A DNA stretch of 64,000 nucleotides, taken from NCBI RefSeq assembly GCF_012034935.1, contig NZ_JAATEN010000008.1, positions 235,271 through 299,270 on the forward strand. Reading direction: 5' to 3'. The DNA is from Streptomyces zingiberis. Lineage in GTDB: Bacteria; Actinomycetota; Actinomycetes; Streptomycetales; Streptomycetaceae. Positions 17,185 to 27,524 of this stretch are shown here, piece after piece (the first letter of the stretch is position 1; each line of letters starts with the position of its first letter). The notes below the pieces were generated by a model that saw only the letters and a program-made list of their open reading frames with translations, ran no database searches and had not been told where the DNA came from. Position numbers and translations under genes: made by a program.

Positions 17185-17660
17185 ATATCCTGACTTTTCT
17201 CCCCCTCATCTTCCTCATCGGGCTCATGGTCCTCATGACCCGCTCGGCGAAGAAGAAGCAGCAGCAGGCCGCCGACATGCGCGACCAGATGCAGCCGGGC
17301 ACAGGAATCCGCACCATCGGGGGCGTGTACGCCACCGTCAAGGAGGTCCACCAGGACACGGTCCTCCTGGAGATCGCCCCGGGGGTGCACACGGTCTTCG
17401 CCAAGAACGCCGTCGCCGCCGTGCTGGATGACGACGAGTACCACCGCATCGTCCACGGCGCCGAGCCCGTCACCGGTGCCTCCGCCGTCCCGGACGACGC
17501 CTCCTCGCTGACCGGCCCCGGGGAAGGGCCCGTCGTCGGCCTCGACAAGACCGGCGCGGACGTCCCGGAGCGGCCCGAGGGCGAGGCCGGCCCGGCCGGC
17601 GGTGCGAAGGAGAACAAGCGGGGCGACGGTGACGCCGGCGGCGACGCCGACGCGAAGTAA
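17181..17660 (+). CDS. yajC: Preprotein translocase subunit YajC
   Basis: Small membrane partner of the SecDF complex. The single membrane helix is at residues 3-20, followed by the conserved Lys/Gln-rich stretch and the soluble domain with GTGIRTIGGVYATV and the DTVLLEIAPGV strand pair. The protein has 159 residues; the family core ends near residue 95, and the remaining 60 residues are an acidic, Gly-rich tail of low complexity. GTG 17181 has GAAGGA about 12 bases upstream. secD and secF follow, the usual order. Confidence 0.92.
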   Translation: MNILTFLPLIFLIGLMVLMTRSAKKKQQQAADMRDQMQPGTGIRTIGGVYATVKEVHQDTVLLEIAPGVHTVFAKNAVAAVLDDDEYHRIVHGAEPVTGASAVPDDASSLTGPGEGPVVGLDKTGADVPERPEGEAGPAGGAKENKRGDGDAGGDADAK

Positions 17661-17846
17661 CACCGGACGCGGGTCCGGCCGGGGCCCCGCGGCGGGCGCC
17701 GGCACCGGGCCGGGCGGCATCCGCCGCGGCTCCCCGGACCGGCCGGTCGCGGCCCGTCCGCTCCTGCGGGGGACCGTCCTCCATTACACTTCGTGGCCGC
17801 CCGCTCACCACGGACGCGGTGCGGTTGGACAGGGAGAATCGACAAG

Positions 17847-19646
17847 GTGGCAGCACCGAAGAAGGGCCGGCGCCCCTCGGGGTCCCAGGGCAGGCCGGGG
17901 CGGACGCTGGTCCTGTTCCTGATCGCCGTCGTGGCGCTGACCGGGGGGATGTTCCTCTCCGGGCACACCACTCCGCGCCTGGGCATCGACCTCGCCGGCG
18001 GCACCAGCATCACGCTCACGGCCAAGGCCCAGCCCGGCGCCGAGAACGCGATCAACCCGACCAACATGAACACCGCGGTCGGCATCATCGAGCGCCGCGT
18101 CAACGGCCTGGGCGTCTCCGAGGCCGAGGTGCAGACCCAGGGCGACCGCAACATCATCGTCAACATCCCGCGCGGCACCAACGAGAAGCAGGCCCGGGAA
18201 CAGGTCGGCACCACGGCGCAGCTCCAGTTCCGCCCGGTGCTCACGATGGAGCAGGGCACGCCCTCCCCGGAACCCTCGGCCAGCCCCTCGGCGGAGGGTG
18301 ACCAGAGTGACGGGGACGCGGGCGACAAGAACGGTGACAAGAACGGTGACAAGAACGACGCCGGCGGCGAGAAGGCCGAGGGCGCCGGGACCGGCGAGCC
18401 CTCCCCCTCCGCCACCACCCAGGGCCGTGCCCTGACCGGCGCCCTCGCCGCCGACGCGTCGGAGCAGCCGCAGGCGGCCCCCTCCGGCAGCCCGGAGCCC
18501 TCCGCCCCCGCGACCCCCGAGGCCCCGCAGCCGGGCGCGACCGGGGTCCCGGCGGACCTCCAGAAGAAGCTGGACGCCCTGGACTGCTCCAAGCCCGAGG
18601 AGCGCAGCGCCGTCGGTGAGGGCGTCAAGCCCGGCGAGAACACCGTCGCCTGTGGTGAGGACGGCGCCGTCAAGTACGCCCTCGGCCCCACGGACGTCGC
18701 CGGCACGGAGGTCGACGACGCCAAGGCTGTGTTCGACTCGCAGACCGGCAAGGGCTGGGTCGTCACCCTGGGCTTCAACAAGAAGGGCGCCGAGCAGTTC
18801 GCCGACGCCACCGAGCGGATCTCCGGCCAGCAGCCCAACCAGTTCGCCATCGTCCTCGACGGCGAGGTCGTCTCCGCGCCCTCGGTGCAGACCCGGATCG
18901 GCGGCGGCAACGCCGAGATCTCCGGCAGCTTCAACCAGGAGTCCGCCGAGAACCTCGCCAACGTCCTCTCCTACGGCGCGCTGCCGCTGAGCTTCACCGA
19001 GTCCAGCGTGACCACCGTCTCCGCCGCGCTCGGCGGCGAGCAGCTGGAGGCCGGCCTCATCGCCGGCGCCATCGGCCTCGCCCTCGTGGTGATCTACCTG
19101 GTGGTCTACTACCGGGGGCTGTCGCTGATCGCGCTGTTCTCCCTGCTGGCCTCGGCGATCCTCACCTACGTGATCATGTCGCTGCTCGGTCCCGGCATCG
19201 GCTTCGCGCTGAACCTGCCCGCCGTCTGCGGCGCCATCGTCGCCATCGGCATCACCGCGGACTCGTTCATCGTCTACTTCGAACGATTGCGGGACGAGAT
19301 CCGGGAGGGCCGGTCCCTCCGGGCCGCCGCCGAGCGCGGCTGGCCGAGGGCCCGGCGCACCATCATCGTCGCCGACTTCGTCTCCTTCCTGGCCGCCGCG
19401 GTGCTGTTCGCGGCCACGGTCGGCAAGGTGCAGGGATTCGCCTTCACCCTGGGGCTCACCACGGTCCTCGACGTCGTCGTCGTCTTCTTCTTCACCAAGC
19501 CGATGGTGACGCTCTGTGCCAAGACGAAGTTCTTCGGCGGCGGTCATCCCTGGTCCGGGGTGGACCCCACGCGGCTCGGCGTCCAACCGCCCATCCGCGG
19601 CCGCCGCCGCACCGTACCCGCCCTGACCGAACCGAAGGAGGCCTGA
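17847..19646 (+). CDS. secD: Protein translocase subunit SecD
   Basis: RND-like membrane protein that uses the proton gradient to help export. The first membrane helix is near residues 20-40, followed by the P1 domain (LGIDLAGGTSITL), then a long insertion, the P4-type domain (FAIVLDGEVVSAPSV) and five C-terminal helices with the GITADSFIVYFERLRDE motif. The insertion at about residues 140-250 is rich in Ser, Pro, Asp and Lys and contains a repeated Asp-Lys-Asn-Gly unit; it should be an extracellular flexible loop and makes the protein (599 residues) longer than simple SecDs. GTG 17847 has GGGAG upstream. TACACT at 17785-17790 could be an extra -10 element. Two bases separate it from secF. 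Confidence 0.95.
   Translation: MAAPKKGRRPSGSQGRPGRTLVLFLIAVVALTGGMFLSGHTTPRLGIDLAGGTSITLTAKAQPGAENAINPTNMNTAVGIIERRVNGLGVSEAEVQTQGDRNIIVNIPRGTNEKQAREQVGTTAQLQFRPVLTMEQGTPSPEPSASPSAEGDQSDGDAGDKNGDKNGDKNDAGGEKAEGAGTGEPSPSATTQGRALTGALAADASEQPQAAPSGSPEPSAPATPEAPQPGATGVPADLQKKLDALDCSKPEERSAVGEGVKPGENTVACGEDGAVKYALGPTDVAGTEVDDAKAVFDSQTGKGWVVTLGFNKKGAEQFADATERISGQQPNQFAIVLDGEVVSAPSVQTRIGGGNAEISGSFNQESAENLANVLSYGALPLSFTESSVTTVSAALGGEQLEAGLIAGAIGLALVVIYLVVYYRGLSLIALFSLLASAILTYVIMSLLGPGIGFALNLPAVCGAIVAIGITADSFIVYFERLRDEIREGRSLRAAAERGWPRARRTIIVADFVSFLAAAVLFAATVGKVQGFAFTLGLTTVLDVVVVFFFTKPMVTLCAKTKFFGGGHPWSGVDPTRLGVQPPIRGRRRTVPALTEPKEA
18324..18358 (+). repeat. 12-bp tandem repeat inside secD
   Basis: Three copies of GACAAGAACGGT (the last altered at its end) encode Asp-Lys-Asn-Gly repeats in the extracellular loop of SecD. 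Confidence 0.8.
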
Positions 19647-19647
19647 G

Positions 19648-20826
19648 ATGTCACGACTCGGCGATCTCGGCGCCCGGCTCCACCGCGGTGAGGTCGGCTA
19701 CGACTTCATCGGCAAGCGCATGCTCTGGTACGGCGTCTCCGTACTGATCACCATCACGGCGATCGTGGGCCTGGGTGTCCGCGGCCTCAACATGGGCATC
19801 GAGTTCTCCGGCGGCGCCATCTTCACCACGCCGCAGACCACCGTCTCCACCGAGCGCGCCGAGCGGCTCGCCGAGGAGGCGTCCGGCCACCCCGTGCTCA
19901 TCCAGGAGCTCGGCAACGGCGGGATGCGCATCCAGATCAGCGAGGTCGACACCGCCAAGTCCGATCAGATCAAGGCCGAGCTCTCCAAGGGGCTGGCGAT
20001 CCCGGCGGACCAGATCAACGCCGACCTCGTCGGCCCCAGCTGGGGCGCCCAGATCGCCAACAAGGCGTGGATGGGTCTGGGAATCTTCATGGCACTGGTG
20101 GTGGTCTATCTGGCCATCGCCTTCGAGTGGCGGATGGCCGTGTCCGCCCTCGTCGCCCTGATCCACGACATCACCATCACGGTCGGCATCTACGCCCTGG
20201 TGGGCTTCGAGGTCAGCGTCGGCACGGTCATCGGTCTGCTGACGATCCTCGGTTACTCCCTGTACGACACCGTGGTGGTGTTCGACAGTCTCAAGGAGAG
20301 CAGCCGGGGGATCCTGAAACAGAACCGGTTCACCTACAGCGAGATCGCCAACCGCAGCATCAACGGCACCCTCGTGCGGTCCATCAACACCACGGTGGTG
20401 GCGCTGCTCCCGGTGGCCGGCCTGCTCTTCATCGGCGGCGGTGTGCTCGGCGCGGGCATGCTGAACGACATCTCGCTCTCCCTCTTCGTCGGCCTGGCCG
20501 CCGGTGCCTACTCCTCGATCTTCATCGCGACACCGCTGGTGGCGGATCTCAAGGAGCGGCAGCCGGAGATCGCGGCGCTCCGCCGGCGGGTGCTCGCCAA
20601 GCGTGCCTCCGCCGCGGCGAAGGGTGACCCCGATGGTGGCGACGGCGGCGGGGACGGGGACGCGGCCGACGACGGTGCCGGGCCCGGCGACCGGCGGTCC
20701 GGTACGGGCCCGGACAACGGCCACCGGCCGGGCGACGGGGCCCCGGCGGCCGCCGGGGTGTCCGGCCCGCCCTCCCCCCGCGGCCGCGGCACCGGCCGGG
20801 GCCGCCCCTCGGGGAGGCGCCGGTGA
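19648..20826 (+). CDS. secF: Protein translocase subunit SecF
   Basis: Partner of SecD with six membrane helices. The family signature GIEFSGGAIFTT follows the first helix, and the SLYDTVVVFDSLKES motif lies in the C-terminal membrane domain. ATG 19648 is preceded by GAAGGAGGCC and the secD stop. At 392 residues it carries a disordered tail of about 80 residues rich in Gly, Asp and Arg after the last helix; the core is about 310 residues. Its stop overlaps the apt start. Confidence 0.95.
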   Translation: MSRLGDLGARLHRGEVGYDFIGKRMLWYGVSVLITITAIVGLGVRGLNMGIEFSGGAIFTTPQTTVSTERAERLAEEASGHPVLIQELGNGGMRIQISEVDTAKSDQIKAELSKGLAIPADQINADLVGPSWGAQIANKAWMGLGIFMALVVVYLAIAFEWRMAVSALVALIHDITITVGIYALVGFEVSVGTVIGLLTILGYSLYDTVVVFDSLKESSRGILKQNRFTYSEIANRSINGTLVRSINTTVVALLPVAGLLFIGGGVLGAGMLNDISLSLFVGLAAGAYSSIFIATPLVADLKERQPEIAALRRRVLAKRASAAAKGDPDGGDGGGDGDAADDGAGPGDRRSGTGPDNGHRPGDGAPAAAGVSGPPSPRGRGTGRGRPSGRRR

Positions 20827-21383
20827 CCGCCGCGTCCATGGCCCCCGCCGCGCTGCGGAGCCTGCTCGCCGCCCGGATCCGGGACGTCCCCGACCATCCG
20901 CGGAAGGGCGTGACCTTCAAGGACATCACCCCGCTGCTGGCCGACCCCGCCGCCTTCGGCGCGCTCACCGAGACGCTCGCGGAGCTGTGCCACCGGCACG
21001 GAGCCACCAAGGTCGTCGGCCTGGAGGCGCGCGGTTTCATCCTCGCCGCCCCCGTCGCCGTCCGGGCCGGGCTCGGCTTCGTGCCGGTACGCAAGGCGGG
21101 CAAGCTCCCCGGGGCCACTCTCGGGCAGGCCTACGACCTGGAGTACGGCAGTGCCGAGATCGAGATCCACGCCGAGGACCTGGAGTCCGGGGACCGGGTG
21201 ATGGTCATCGACGACGTGCTGGCCACCGGCGGTACGGCCGAGGCCTCGCTCTCGCTCATCCGGCGGGCCGGAGCCGAGGTCGCCGGGGTCGCCGTGCTGA
21301 TGGAGCTGAGCTTCCTCGACGGCCGGCGGCGGCTGGAACCGGGCCTCTCCGGAGCGCCGCTGGAGGTGCTGCTCACCGTCTGA
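20823..21383 (+). CDS. apt: Adenine phosphoribosyltransferase
   Basis: Salvages adenine to AMP with PRPP. The 186-residue protein shows the PRPP-binding loop VIDDVLATGGTAE (about 128-140), the hood region RGFILAAPVA and the DHPRKGVTFKDITPLL segment diagnostic of APRT. GTG 20823 overlaps the secF stop as GTGA. The order secF-apt-relA is shared with other actinobacteria. It precedes a strong hairpin and relA. Confidence 0.95.
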   Translation: MTAASMAPAALRSLLAARIRDVPDHPRKGVTFKDITPLLADPAAFGALTETLAELCHRHGATKVVGLEARGFILAAPVAVRAGLGFVPVRKAGKLPGATLGQAYDLEYGSAEIEIHAEDLESGDRVMVIDDVLATGGTAEASLSLIRRAGAEVAGVAVLMELSFLDGRRRLEPGLSGAPLEVLLTV

Positions 21384-21401
21384 GACGGAGATCACAGTGT
21401 A

Positions 21402-21437
21402 CGGAGGGCGGGCGCCGACCAGGGCGCCCGCCCTCCG
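21402..21437 (+). terminator. Hairpin terminator after apt
   Basis: A perfect 15-bp stem (CGGAGGGCGGGCGCC and its complement) with a 6-base loop, 19 bases after the apt stop. No U-run follows, as is common in Streptomyces. Confidence 0.7.
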
Positions 21438-21581
21438 CGCGTGCGCCCCCGGCGCCCCCACGGGAGCCCGGACGCCTCCATTCCCCCGGGGCCGATACCA
21501 TGGATGTCCGGAACCCATCGGGACCGGAGACCGTCTCCCCGCCTGCCCGCGGGGGAGAGGCCACCCCCCTGAGGAGGGCTC

Positions 21582-24125
21582 TTGCCGGACAAGGCCAAGC
21601 CGCTCGCCGCCTCGCAGCAGGAACGGACCGCCGAGGCCCCGGCGGACCAGGACCCCCGCGCGCGGCTGGACGGGCGGACGACCGGGCGCAACGAGGGCCC
21701 GGCCGCCGCCGGGACCGGCACCCCCCTGTCCGCGCCCAAGCCGAAGCCCCCGGCCGTCGACCCGCGGCAGAACGGGGCGAGCGCCCCGGCGTCCTCACCG
21801 GCGCGCAACGGGCAGGGGGCGGTCGCGCGCTCCGGCTCCTCGAACCGGGTACGGGCCCGGCTGGCGCGCCTCGGCGTCCAGCGCTCCAGTCCGTACAACC
21901 CGGTCCTGGAGCCGCTGCTGCGTATCCTCCGCTCCAACGACCCCAAGATCGAGGCGGCCACCCTCCGCCAGGTGGAGCGGGCGTACCAGGTCGCGGAGCG
22001 GTGGCACCGAGGCCAGAAGCGCAAGAGCGGCGATCCGTACATCACCCACCCCCTCGCCGTCACCACGATCCTCGCCGAGCTGGGCATGGACCCGGCGACG
22101 CTGATGGCGGGGCTGCTGCACGACACCGTCGAGGACACCGAGTACGGCCTGGACACCCTCCGCCGTGACTTCGGTGACCAGGTGGCGCTGCTGGTGGACG
22201 GCGTCACCAAGCTGGACAAGGTCAAGTTCGGCGAGGCCGCGCAGGCGGAGACCGTGCGCAAGATGGTCGTCGCCATGGCCAAGGACCCCAGGGTCCTGGT
22301 GATCAAACTCGCCGACCGCCTGCACAACATGCGCACCATGCGCTACCTGAAGCGGGAGAAGCAGGAGCAGAAGGCGCGGGAGACGCTGGAGATCTACGCC
22401 CCGCTCGCCCACCGGCTCGGCATGAACACCATCAAGTGGGAGCTGGAGGACCTCGCCTTCGCGATCCTCTACCCCAAGATGTACGACGAGATCGTGCGCC
22501 TGGTCGCCGAACGGGCCCCCAAGCGCGACGAGTACCTGGCGGTCGTCACCGACGAGGTCCAGGCCGATCTGCGGGGCGCCCGCATCAAGGCCACCGTCAC
22601 CGGCCGCCCCAAGCACTACTACAGCGTGTACCAGAAGATGATCGTCCGCGGCCGTGACTTCGCGGAGATCTACGACCTGGTGGGCATCCGCGTCCTGGTG
22701 GACACCGTGCGCGACTGCTACGCGGCGCTCGGCACCATCCACGCCCGGTGGAACCCGGTGCCGGGGCGGTTCAAGGACTACATCGCGATGCCCAAGTTCA
22801 ACATGTACCAGTCGCTGCACACGACGGTCATCGGGCCCAGCGGCAAACCCGTCGAACTGCAGATCCGCACCTTCGACATGCACCGCCGCGCCGAGTACGG
22901 CATCGCCGCCCACTGGAAGTACAAGCAGGAGGCCGTCGCCGGCGCCTCCAAGGTGCGCACCGACGCGCCCCGCCGCCCCGGCGGCAAGGACGACGCCATC
23001 AACGACATGGCGTGGCTGCGGCAGCTGCTGGACTGGCAGAAGGAGACGGAGGACCCGGGCGAGTTCCTGGAGTCCCTGCGGTTCGACCTCTCCCGCAACG
23101 AGGTCTTCGTCTTCACGCCGAAGGGCGACGTCATAGCGCTGCCCGCGGGCGCCACCCCGGTGGACTTCGCCTACGCCGTGCACACCGAGGTGGGCCACCG
23201 CACCATCGGTGCCCGGGTCAACGGCCGGCTGGTGCCGCTGGAGTCCACCCTGGACAACGGCGACCTGGTGGAGATCTTCACCTCCAAGGCGGTCGGGGCC
23301 GGGCCGTCCCGGGACTGGCTCGGTTTCGTCAAGTCGCCGCGCGCCCGGAACAAGATCCGCGCCTGGTTCTCCAAGGAGCGGCGCGACGAGGCCATCGAGA
23401 ACGGCAAGGACGCCATCGCCCGCGCGATGCGCAAGCAGAACCTGCCGATCCAGCGGATCCTCACCGGTGACTCCCTGGTGACCCTCGCCCACGAGCTGCG
23501 CTACCCCGACATCTCCTCGCTCTACGCCGCCATCGGCGAGGGCCATGTCACCGCGCAGAACATCGTGCAGAAGCTCGTCCATGCCCTCGGCGGCGAGGAC
23601 GAGGCCAACGAGGACCTGGCGGAGTCCACGCCCATGCGCCCGCGCGCCAAGCGGCGGGCCAAGGGCGACCCCGGTGTGGTGGTCAAGGGCGTCGACGACG
23701 TCTGGGTGAAGCTGGCGCGTTGCTGCACGCCGGTGCCCGGGGACCCGATCATCGGCTTCGTGACCCGCGGCAACGGCGTCTCCGTCCACCGCGCCGACTG
23801 CGTCAACGTCGACTCCCTGACGCAGCAGCCGGAGCGCATCCTGGAAGTGGAGTGGGCGCCCACCCAGTCCTCGGTGTTCCTGGTGGCCATCCAGGTGGAG
23901 GCGCTGGACCGGTCGCGGCTGCTGTCGGACGTCACCCGGGTCCTCTCGGACCAGCACGTCAACATCCTCTCGGCGGCCGTGCAGACCTCCCGGGACCGGG
24001 TGGCGACCTCCCGGTTCACCTTCGAGATGGGGGACCCGAAGCATCTCGGCCATGTGCTGCGGGCGGTACGCACCGTGGAGGGCGTCTACGACGTCTACCG
24101 CATCACCTCGGCCCGCCGGCCCTGA
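21582..24125 (+). CDS. relA: Bifunctional (p)ppGpp synthetase/hydrolase
   Basis: Makes and degrades the stringent-response alarmone. Of 847 residues, the first 105 or so are a low-complexity lead. The hydrolase domain keeps the HD motif and the acidic HDTVEDT segment, so hydrolysis should be active. The synthetase domain has [13 protein letters not shown] and [10 protein letters not shown]; the RxKD form is that of bifunctional enzymes. TGS ([20 protein letters not shown]) and a C-terminal ACT domain complete the Rel layout, with a conserved Cys-Cys in [11 protein letters not shown]. The start is TTG at 21582 behind a strong GAGGAGG. It ends at a hairpin shared with the convergent DUF349 gene. 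Confidence 0.95.
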   Translation: MPDKAKPLAASQQERTAEAPADQDPRARLDGRTTGRNEGPAAAGTGTPLSAPKPKPPAVDPRQNGASAPASSPARNGQGAVARSGSSNRVRARLARLGVQRSSPYNPVLEPLLRILRSNDPKIEAATLRQVERAYQVAERWHRGQKRKSGDPYITHPLAVTTILAELGMDPATLMAGLLHDTVEDTEYGLDTLRRDFGDQVALLVDGVTKLDKVKFGEAAQAETVRKMVVAMAKDPRVLVIKLADRLHNMRTMRYLKREKQEQKARETLEIYAPLAHRLGMNTIKWELEDLAFAILYPKMYDEIVRLVAERAPKRDEYLAVVTDEVQADLRGARIKATVTGRPKHYYSVYQKMIVRGRDFAEIYDLVGIRVLVDTVRDCYAALGTIHARWNPVPGRFKDYIAMPKFNMYQSLHTTVIGPSGKPVELQIRTFDMHRRAEYGIAAHWKYKQEAVAGASKVRTDAPRRPGGKDDAINDMAWLRQLLDWQKETEDPGEFLESLRFDLSRNEVFVFTPKGDVIALPAGATPVDFAYAVHTEVGHRTIGARVNGRLVPLESTLDNGDLVEIFTSKAVGAGPSRDWLGFVKSPRARNKIRAWFSKERRDEAIENGKDAIARAMRKQNLPIQRILTGDSLVTLAHELRYPDISSLYAAIGEGHVTAQNIVQKLVHALGGEDEANEDLAESTPMRPRAKRRAKGDPGVVVKGVDDVWVKLARCCTPVPGDPIIGFVTRGNGVSVHRADCVNVDSLTQQPERILEVEWAPTQSSVFLVAIQVEALDRSRLLSDVTRVLSDQHVNILSAAVQTSRDRVATSRFTFEMGDPKHLGHVLRAVRTVEGVYDVYRITSARRP

Positions 24126-24222
24126 GGCCGCGCGCGGGCGCGGCGGTACGGGGCGCCCGGCCCGGCCTCCCGCCCCCTCGGCGGCCGCCCCGGAGACCCG
24201 GAACGCGTACACGGGGCGCACG

Positions 24223-24265
24223 CGGGGCGGTCCTTCCGCGCATACGCCGCGGAAGGACCGCCCCG
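24223..24265. terminator. Bidirectional terminator between relA and the DUF349 gene
   Basis: A perfect 18-bp inverted repeat with a 7-base loop lies between the convergent ends of relA and the minus-strand DUF349 gene. Its symmetry lets it work for both transcripts. Confidence 0.8.
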
Positions 24266-24320
24266 CCCCGTGGTCACGGATGCCCGGGCCCGGCGGCCGG
24301 GACGCCCGGCCCCGGCGGCC

Positions 24321-25550
24321 TCAGCCGCCGAACTCCTGAAGGCCCTTGAGCGCCTGGTCCAGCAGCGCCTGCCGCCCTTCCAGTTCCCTGGCCAGCTTGT
24401 CGGCCTTGGCGTGGTTGCCCGCCGCGCGGGCGGCGTCCACCTGGGAGCGGAGCTTGTCCACGGCCGACTGGAGCTGACCGGTCAGCCCCGCGGCGCGGGC
24501 CCGCGCCTCCGGGTTCGTCCGGCGCCACTCGGCCTCCTCGGCCTCCTCGATGGCGCGCTCCACGGCCTGCATCCGGCCTTCGATCCGCGGGCGGGCGTCA
24601 CGCGGAACATGGCCGATCGCCTCCCACCGCTCGTTGACCGACCGGAACGCGGCCCGGGCCGCCCGCAGGTCGGTGACCGGGAGCAGCTTCTCCGCCTCGG
24701 CGGCCAGTTCCTCCTTGCGGGTCAGGTTCTCCCGCTGCTCGGCGTCCCGCTCGGAGAACGCCGCGGAACGGGCCTGGAAGAAGACGTCCTGGGCGCCGCG
24801 GAAACGGTTCCACAGGTCTTCCTCGGCGTCCCGCTGGGCGCGCCCGGCGGCCTTCCAGGAGGCCATCAGCTCGCGGTAACGGGCGGCCGTGGGGCCCCAG
24901 TCCGTCGAGCCGGAGAGCTCCTGCGCCTCGGCGACCAGCTTCTCCTTGGTCCGGCGGGCCTCCTCACGCTGGGCGTCCAGCGCCGCGAAGTGCGCCTTGC
25001 GCCGCTTGGAGAACGCCGAACGGGCGTGGGAGAAGCGGTGCCACAGCTCGTCGTCCGTCTTCCGGTCGAGCCGGGGCAGCCCCTTCCAGGTGTCGACCAG
25101 GGCGCGCAGCCGCTCGCCGGCCACCCGCCACTGCTCGCTGTCCGCGAGCTGCTCGGCCTCGGCGACCAGCTCCTCCTTGGCCCGCCGCGCTTCCTCGCCC
25201 TGCCGGGCCTTGGACACCCGGCGCTCCTCCTGGCGTTCCCCGACGACCTGGTCGAGCTGGTCGAGCCGGTGGCGCAGCGCGTCGAGGTCGCCCACCGCGT
25301 GGTGCTGGTCGACCTGTTCCCGGATGTGGCCGATGGCCGTCCGCGCGTCCTTGGCCGAGAGATCGGTGGTCCGCACCCGGCGTTCCAGGAGGCCGATCTC
25401 CACGACCAGACCCTCGTACTTGCGCTCGAAGTAGGCCAGGGCCTCCTCGGGGGAGCCGGCCTGCCACGATCCGACGACCTTCTCGCCCTCCGCCGTACGC
25501 ACGTACACGGTCCCCGCCTCATCGACGCGGCCCCACGGGTCGCTGCTCAC
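24321..25550 (-). CDS. DUF349 repeat protein
   Basis: A 409-residue, highly charged helical protein. After an N-terminal domain of about 60 residues (VSSDPWGRVDEAGTVYVR) come at least three DUF349 repeats, recognisable by the W-x-x-x-G/A pattern followed by a long helix with LW-x-RF-x-x-A: one each around residues 150-220, 225-295 and 300-365. A C-terminal coiled coil follows. The start GTG at 25550 has a perfect AGGAGG four bases upstream. DUF349 proteins have no agreed function. A single copy lies downstream of relA in this region in Streptomyces, as far as I remember. It faces relA and shares a terminator. Confidence 0.85.
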   Translation of the reverse strand: MSSDPWGRVDEAGTVYVRTAEGEKVVGSWQAGSPEEALAYFERKYEGLVVEIGLLERRVRTTDLSAKDARTAIGHIREQVDQHHAVGDLDALRHRLDQLDQVVGERQEERRVSKARQGEEARRAKEELVAEAEQLADSEQWRVAGERLRALVDTWKGLPRLDRKTDDELWHRFSHARSAFSKRRKAHFAALDAQREEARRTKEKLVAEAQELSGSTDWGPTAARYRELMASWKAAGRAQRDAEEDLWNRFRGAQDVFFQARSAAFSERDAEQRENLTRKEELAAEAEKLLPVTDLRAARAAFRSVNERWEAIGHVPRDARPRIEGRMQAVERAIEEAEEAEWRRTNPEARARAAGLTGQLQSAVDKLRSQVDAARAAGNHAKADKLARELEGRQALLDQALKGLQEFGG

Positions 25551-25738
25551 AGCGCCTCCTCCACATGATGCGGCCGAGAGTTCACGGCCCGCATCGTCCA
25601 CGATTCCGCCCTCCTCACCCCCTGCGGGGAGGAGGGGCCCGGGCCGGGTCACGCCCTGACCGGTTCACCGCCAAACATAGGCGAACCCCGGGCCGGCTGT
25701 CCGCATCCGGACGACCGGAATTTGGCACTCTGCGCGTG

Positions 25739-26593
25739 TCAGGACTTGCGCACCGTCGCCTTGTCGATCACGACGGTGGCGTTGGGCGGAGTGTTCTGCG
25801 TGGCGTCGGGCGGGGCGGCCCCGGCCTCGGCGATCTTCTCGAGGACCTTCATCCCCTCCTCGCCGACGGTGCCGAACGGCGTGTAGTCCGGCGGCAACTG
25901 GCTGTCCTGGTACACGAGGAAGAACTGGCTGCCCCCGGAGTCCCGGCCCTTCTTCTCCGCCGCGTTGTACTTGTTGGCCATCGCCACCGTGCCCGCGGGG
26001 TAGACCCCCTCCTTCACCCGCGCGTCGCCGAGGTTCTCGTCGGGGATGGTGTAGCCGGGTCCGCCCTGGCCCGTGCCCTCGGGGTCACCGCACTGCAGGA
26101 CGTAGATGCCGGACTCCGTCAGCCGGTGGCACCGGGTGTGGTCGAAGTAGCCCTTCCCGGCCAGGAAGGCGAAGGAGTTGACGGTGTGCGGCGCCTTCGC
26201 CGCGTCCATCGTGACGCTGATGTCGCCGCAGGTGGTCTCCAGCTCCATGACGTACTCGGCGGACCGGTCGACCGTCAGCGGCGGCTCCTTCTTCCACCGC
26301 TCCGTGGCCGGCTCGCCCTTCGCCGGCTTCCCGCAGGGGTCCGGCGCGGCGCTGGTGGGGGGCGCGCTGGGAGAGCCGGAGGCGGCGCTGTCGGCGTCGC
26401 CGTTCTTCGCCGCGCCGCCGTCGAACAGACCGGCCGTGCCGGCCGCGGCCGCTCCGGCCACCAGCAGGACCGCCAGGCCGGCCGCGACCACCGCGTTGCG
26501 CCGGCGGGTCTTCCGCCGCTGGGCGCGCCGCGCCTGCTGCCGCTCGAACTTCTTCCTGGCGAGCTCTCGCCGCCGCTGGTCGCTCGTGGCCAC
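25739..26593 (-). CDS. Membrane-anchored cyclophilin-type peptidyl-prolyl isomerase
   Basis: A 284-residue protein with an Arg/Lys-rich N-terminus, one membrane helix at about residues 30-55 (AAGLAVLLVAGAAAAGTAG), a Ser/Pro/Ala linker, then a cyclophilin domain from about 110. In the domain the segment FDHTRCHRLTESGIYVLQCGDP holds the catalytic arginine and the conserved Gln, and FFLVYQDSQLPPDYTPFG closes the fold. It likely acts on exported proteins at the outer face of the membrane. GTG 26593 has GAGGAGACGG upstream; a longer frame to 26806 would add 71 Arg/Pro-rich residues and overlap the promoter region of the divergent gene. Confidence 0.9.
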   Translation of the reverse strand: MATSDQRRRELARKKFERQQARRAQRRKTRRRNAVVAAGLAVLLVAGAAAAGTAGLFDGGAAKNGDADSAASGSPSAPPTSAAPDPCGKPAKGEPATERWKKEPPLTVDRSAEYVMELETTCGDISVTMDAAKAPHTVNSFAFLAGKGYFDHTRCHRLTESGIYVLQCGDPEGTGQGGPGYTIPDENLGDARVKEGVYPAGTVAMANKYNAAEKKGRDSGGSQFFLVYQDSQLPPDYTPFGTVGEEGMKVLEKIAEAGAAPPDATQNTPPNATVVIDKATVRKS

Positions 26594-26798
26594 CGGTCCG
26601 TCTCCTCGTGCCGTGGGGGCGTGTCGTGTGGGGTGTCGCGGTCGTCTCGGGTGTCGCGGGTGCCCTCCCCGGGCGCGGCGGGCCGCACCGGGCGGAGGAC
26701 CCGGCCGTACCGTATACGGGTTCGCACCCGGCGGACCGCCGCCGGTAGGCTCTGACCGCATCCGAATCTGTCGGCCGGACACCACCTTGGGGACGATT

Positions 26799-27512
26799 GT
26801 GCTCATTGCAGGGTTCCCCGCCGGGGCCTGGGGGACGAACTGTTATCTCGTCGCTCCCGCCGCGGGCGAGGAATGCGTGATCATCGACCCGGGCCACGAG
26901 GCAGCCCCCGGCGTCGAGGAGGCGATCGCGAAACACCGGCTGAAGCCGGTCGCCGTCATCCTCACCCACGGCCACCTCGACCACGTCGCCTCCGTGGTGC
27001 CGGTCTGCGGCGCGCACGGCGTCCCGGCCTGGATCCACCCCGAGGACCGCTACATGATGAGCGACCCGGAGAAGGCGCTCGGCCGCGCCATCGGCCGGCA
27101 CCTGCTGGGTGAGCTGACCATCGGGGAACCCGACGACCTCAGGGAACTGACCGACGGCGGCACGCTCGGCCTCGCGGGCCTGGAGTTCTCCACCACGCAC
27201 GCGCCGGGCCATACCAAGGGGTCGGTGACCTTCCGGCTGCCCGAACAGGCCGACGTCCCGTCGGTGTTCTTCTCGGGCGACCTGCTGTTCGCCGGCTCCG
27301 TCGGACGCACCGACCTGCCCGGCGGCGACCACGCCGAGCTCCTCCGGTCGCTGGCCCGGGTGTGCCTGCCGCTGGACGACTCGACCGTGGTGCTGTCCGG
27401 TCACGGTCCCCAGACGACCATCGGCCGCGAGCGCGCCACCAACCCCTTCCTGCGGGAGGTGGCCGCCGGCCCCGGAGCGGCCCCGCCGGCCGTTCCACGA
27501 CGAGGAATGTGA
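26799..27512 (+). CDS. Metallo-beta-lactamase-fold hydrolase (glyoxalase II-like)
   Basis: A 237-residue protein with the metal-binding motif THGHLDH, a further His in THAPGHTKGS, an Asp in FFSGDLLF and a C-terminal His in LSGHGPQTTIG. The layout matches short glyoxalase II-like hydrolases, which act on thioesters, but the substrate is not shown by sequence. GTG 26799 follows GGGGAC. It lies 12 bases before hisS, and the same pairing occurs in related genomes, so they are probably co-transcribed. Confidence 0.88.
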   Translation: MLIAGFPAGAWGTNCYLVAPAAGEECVIIDPGHEAAPGVEEAIAKHRLKPVAVILTHGHLDHVASVVPVCGAHGVPAWIHPEDRYMMSDPEKALGRAIGRHLLGELTIGEPDDLRELTDGGTLGLAGLEFSTTHAPGHTKGSVTFRLPEQADVPSVFFSGDLLFAGSVGRTDLPGGDHAELLRSLARVCLPLDDSTVVLSGHGPQTTIGRERATNPFLREVAAGPGAAPPAVPRRGM

Positions 27513-27524
27513 CGACTCCGTCCC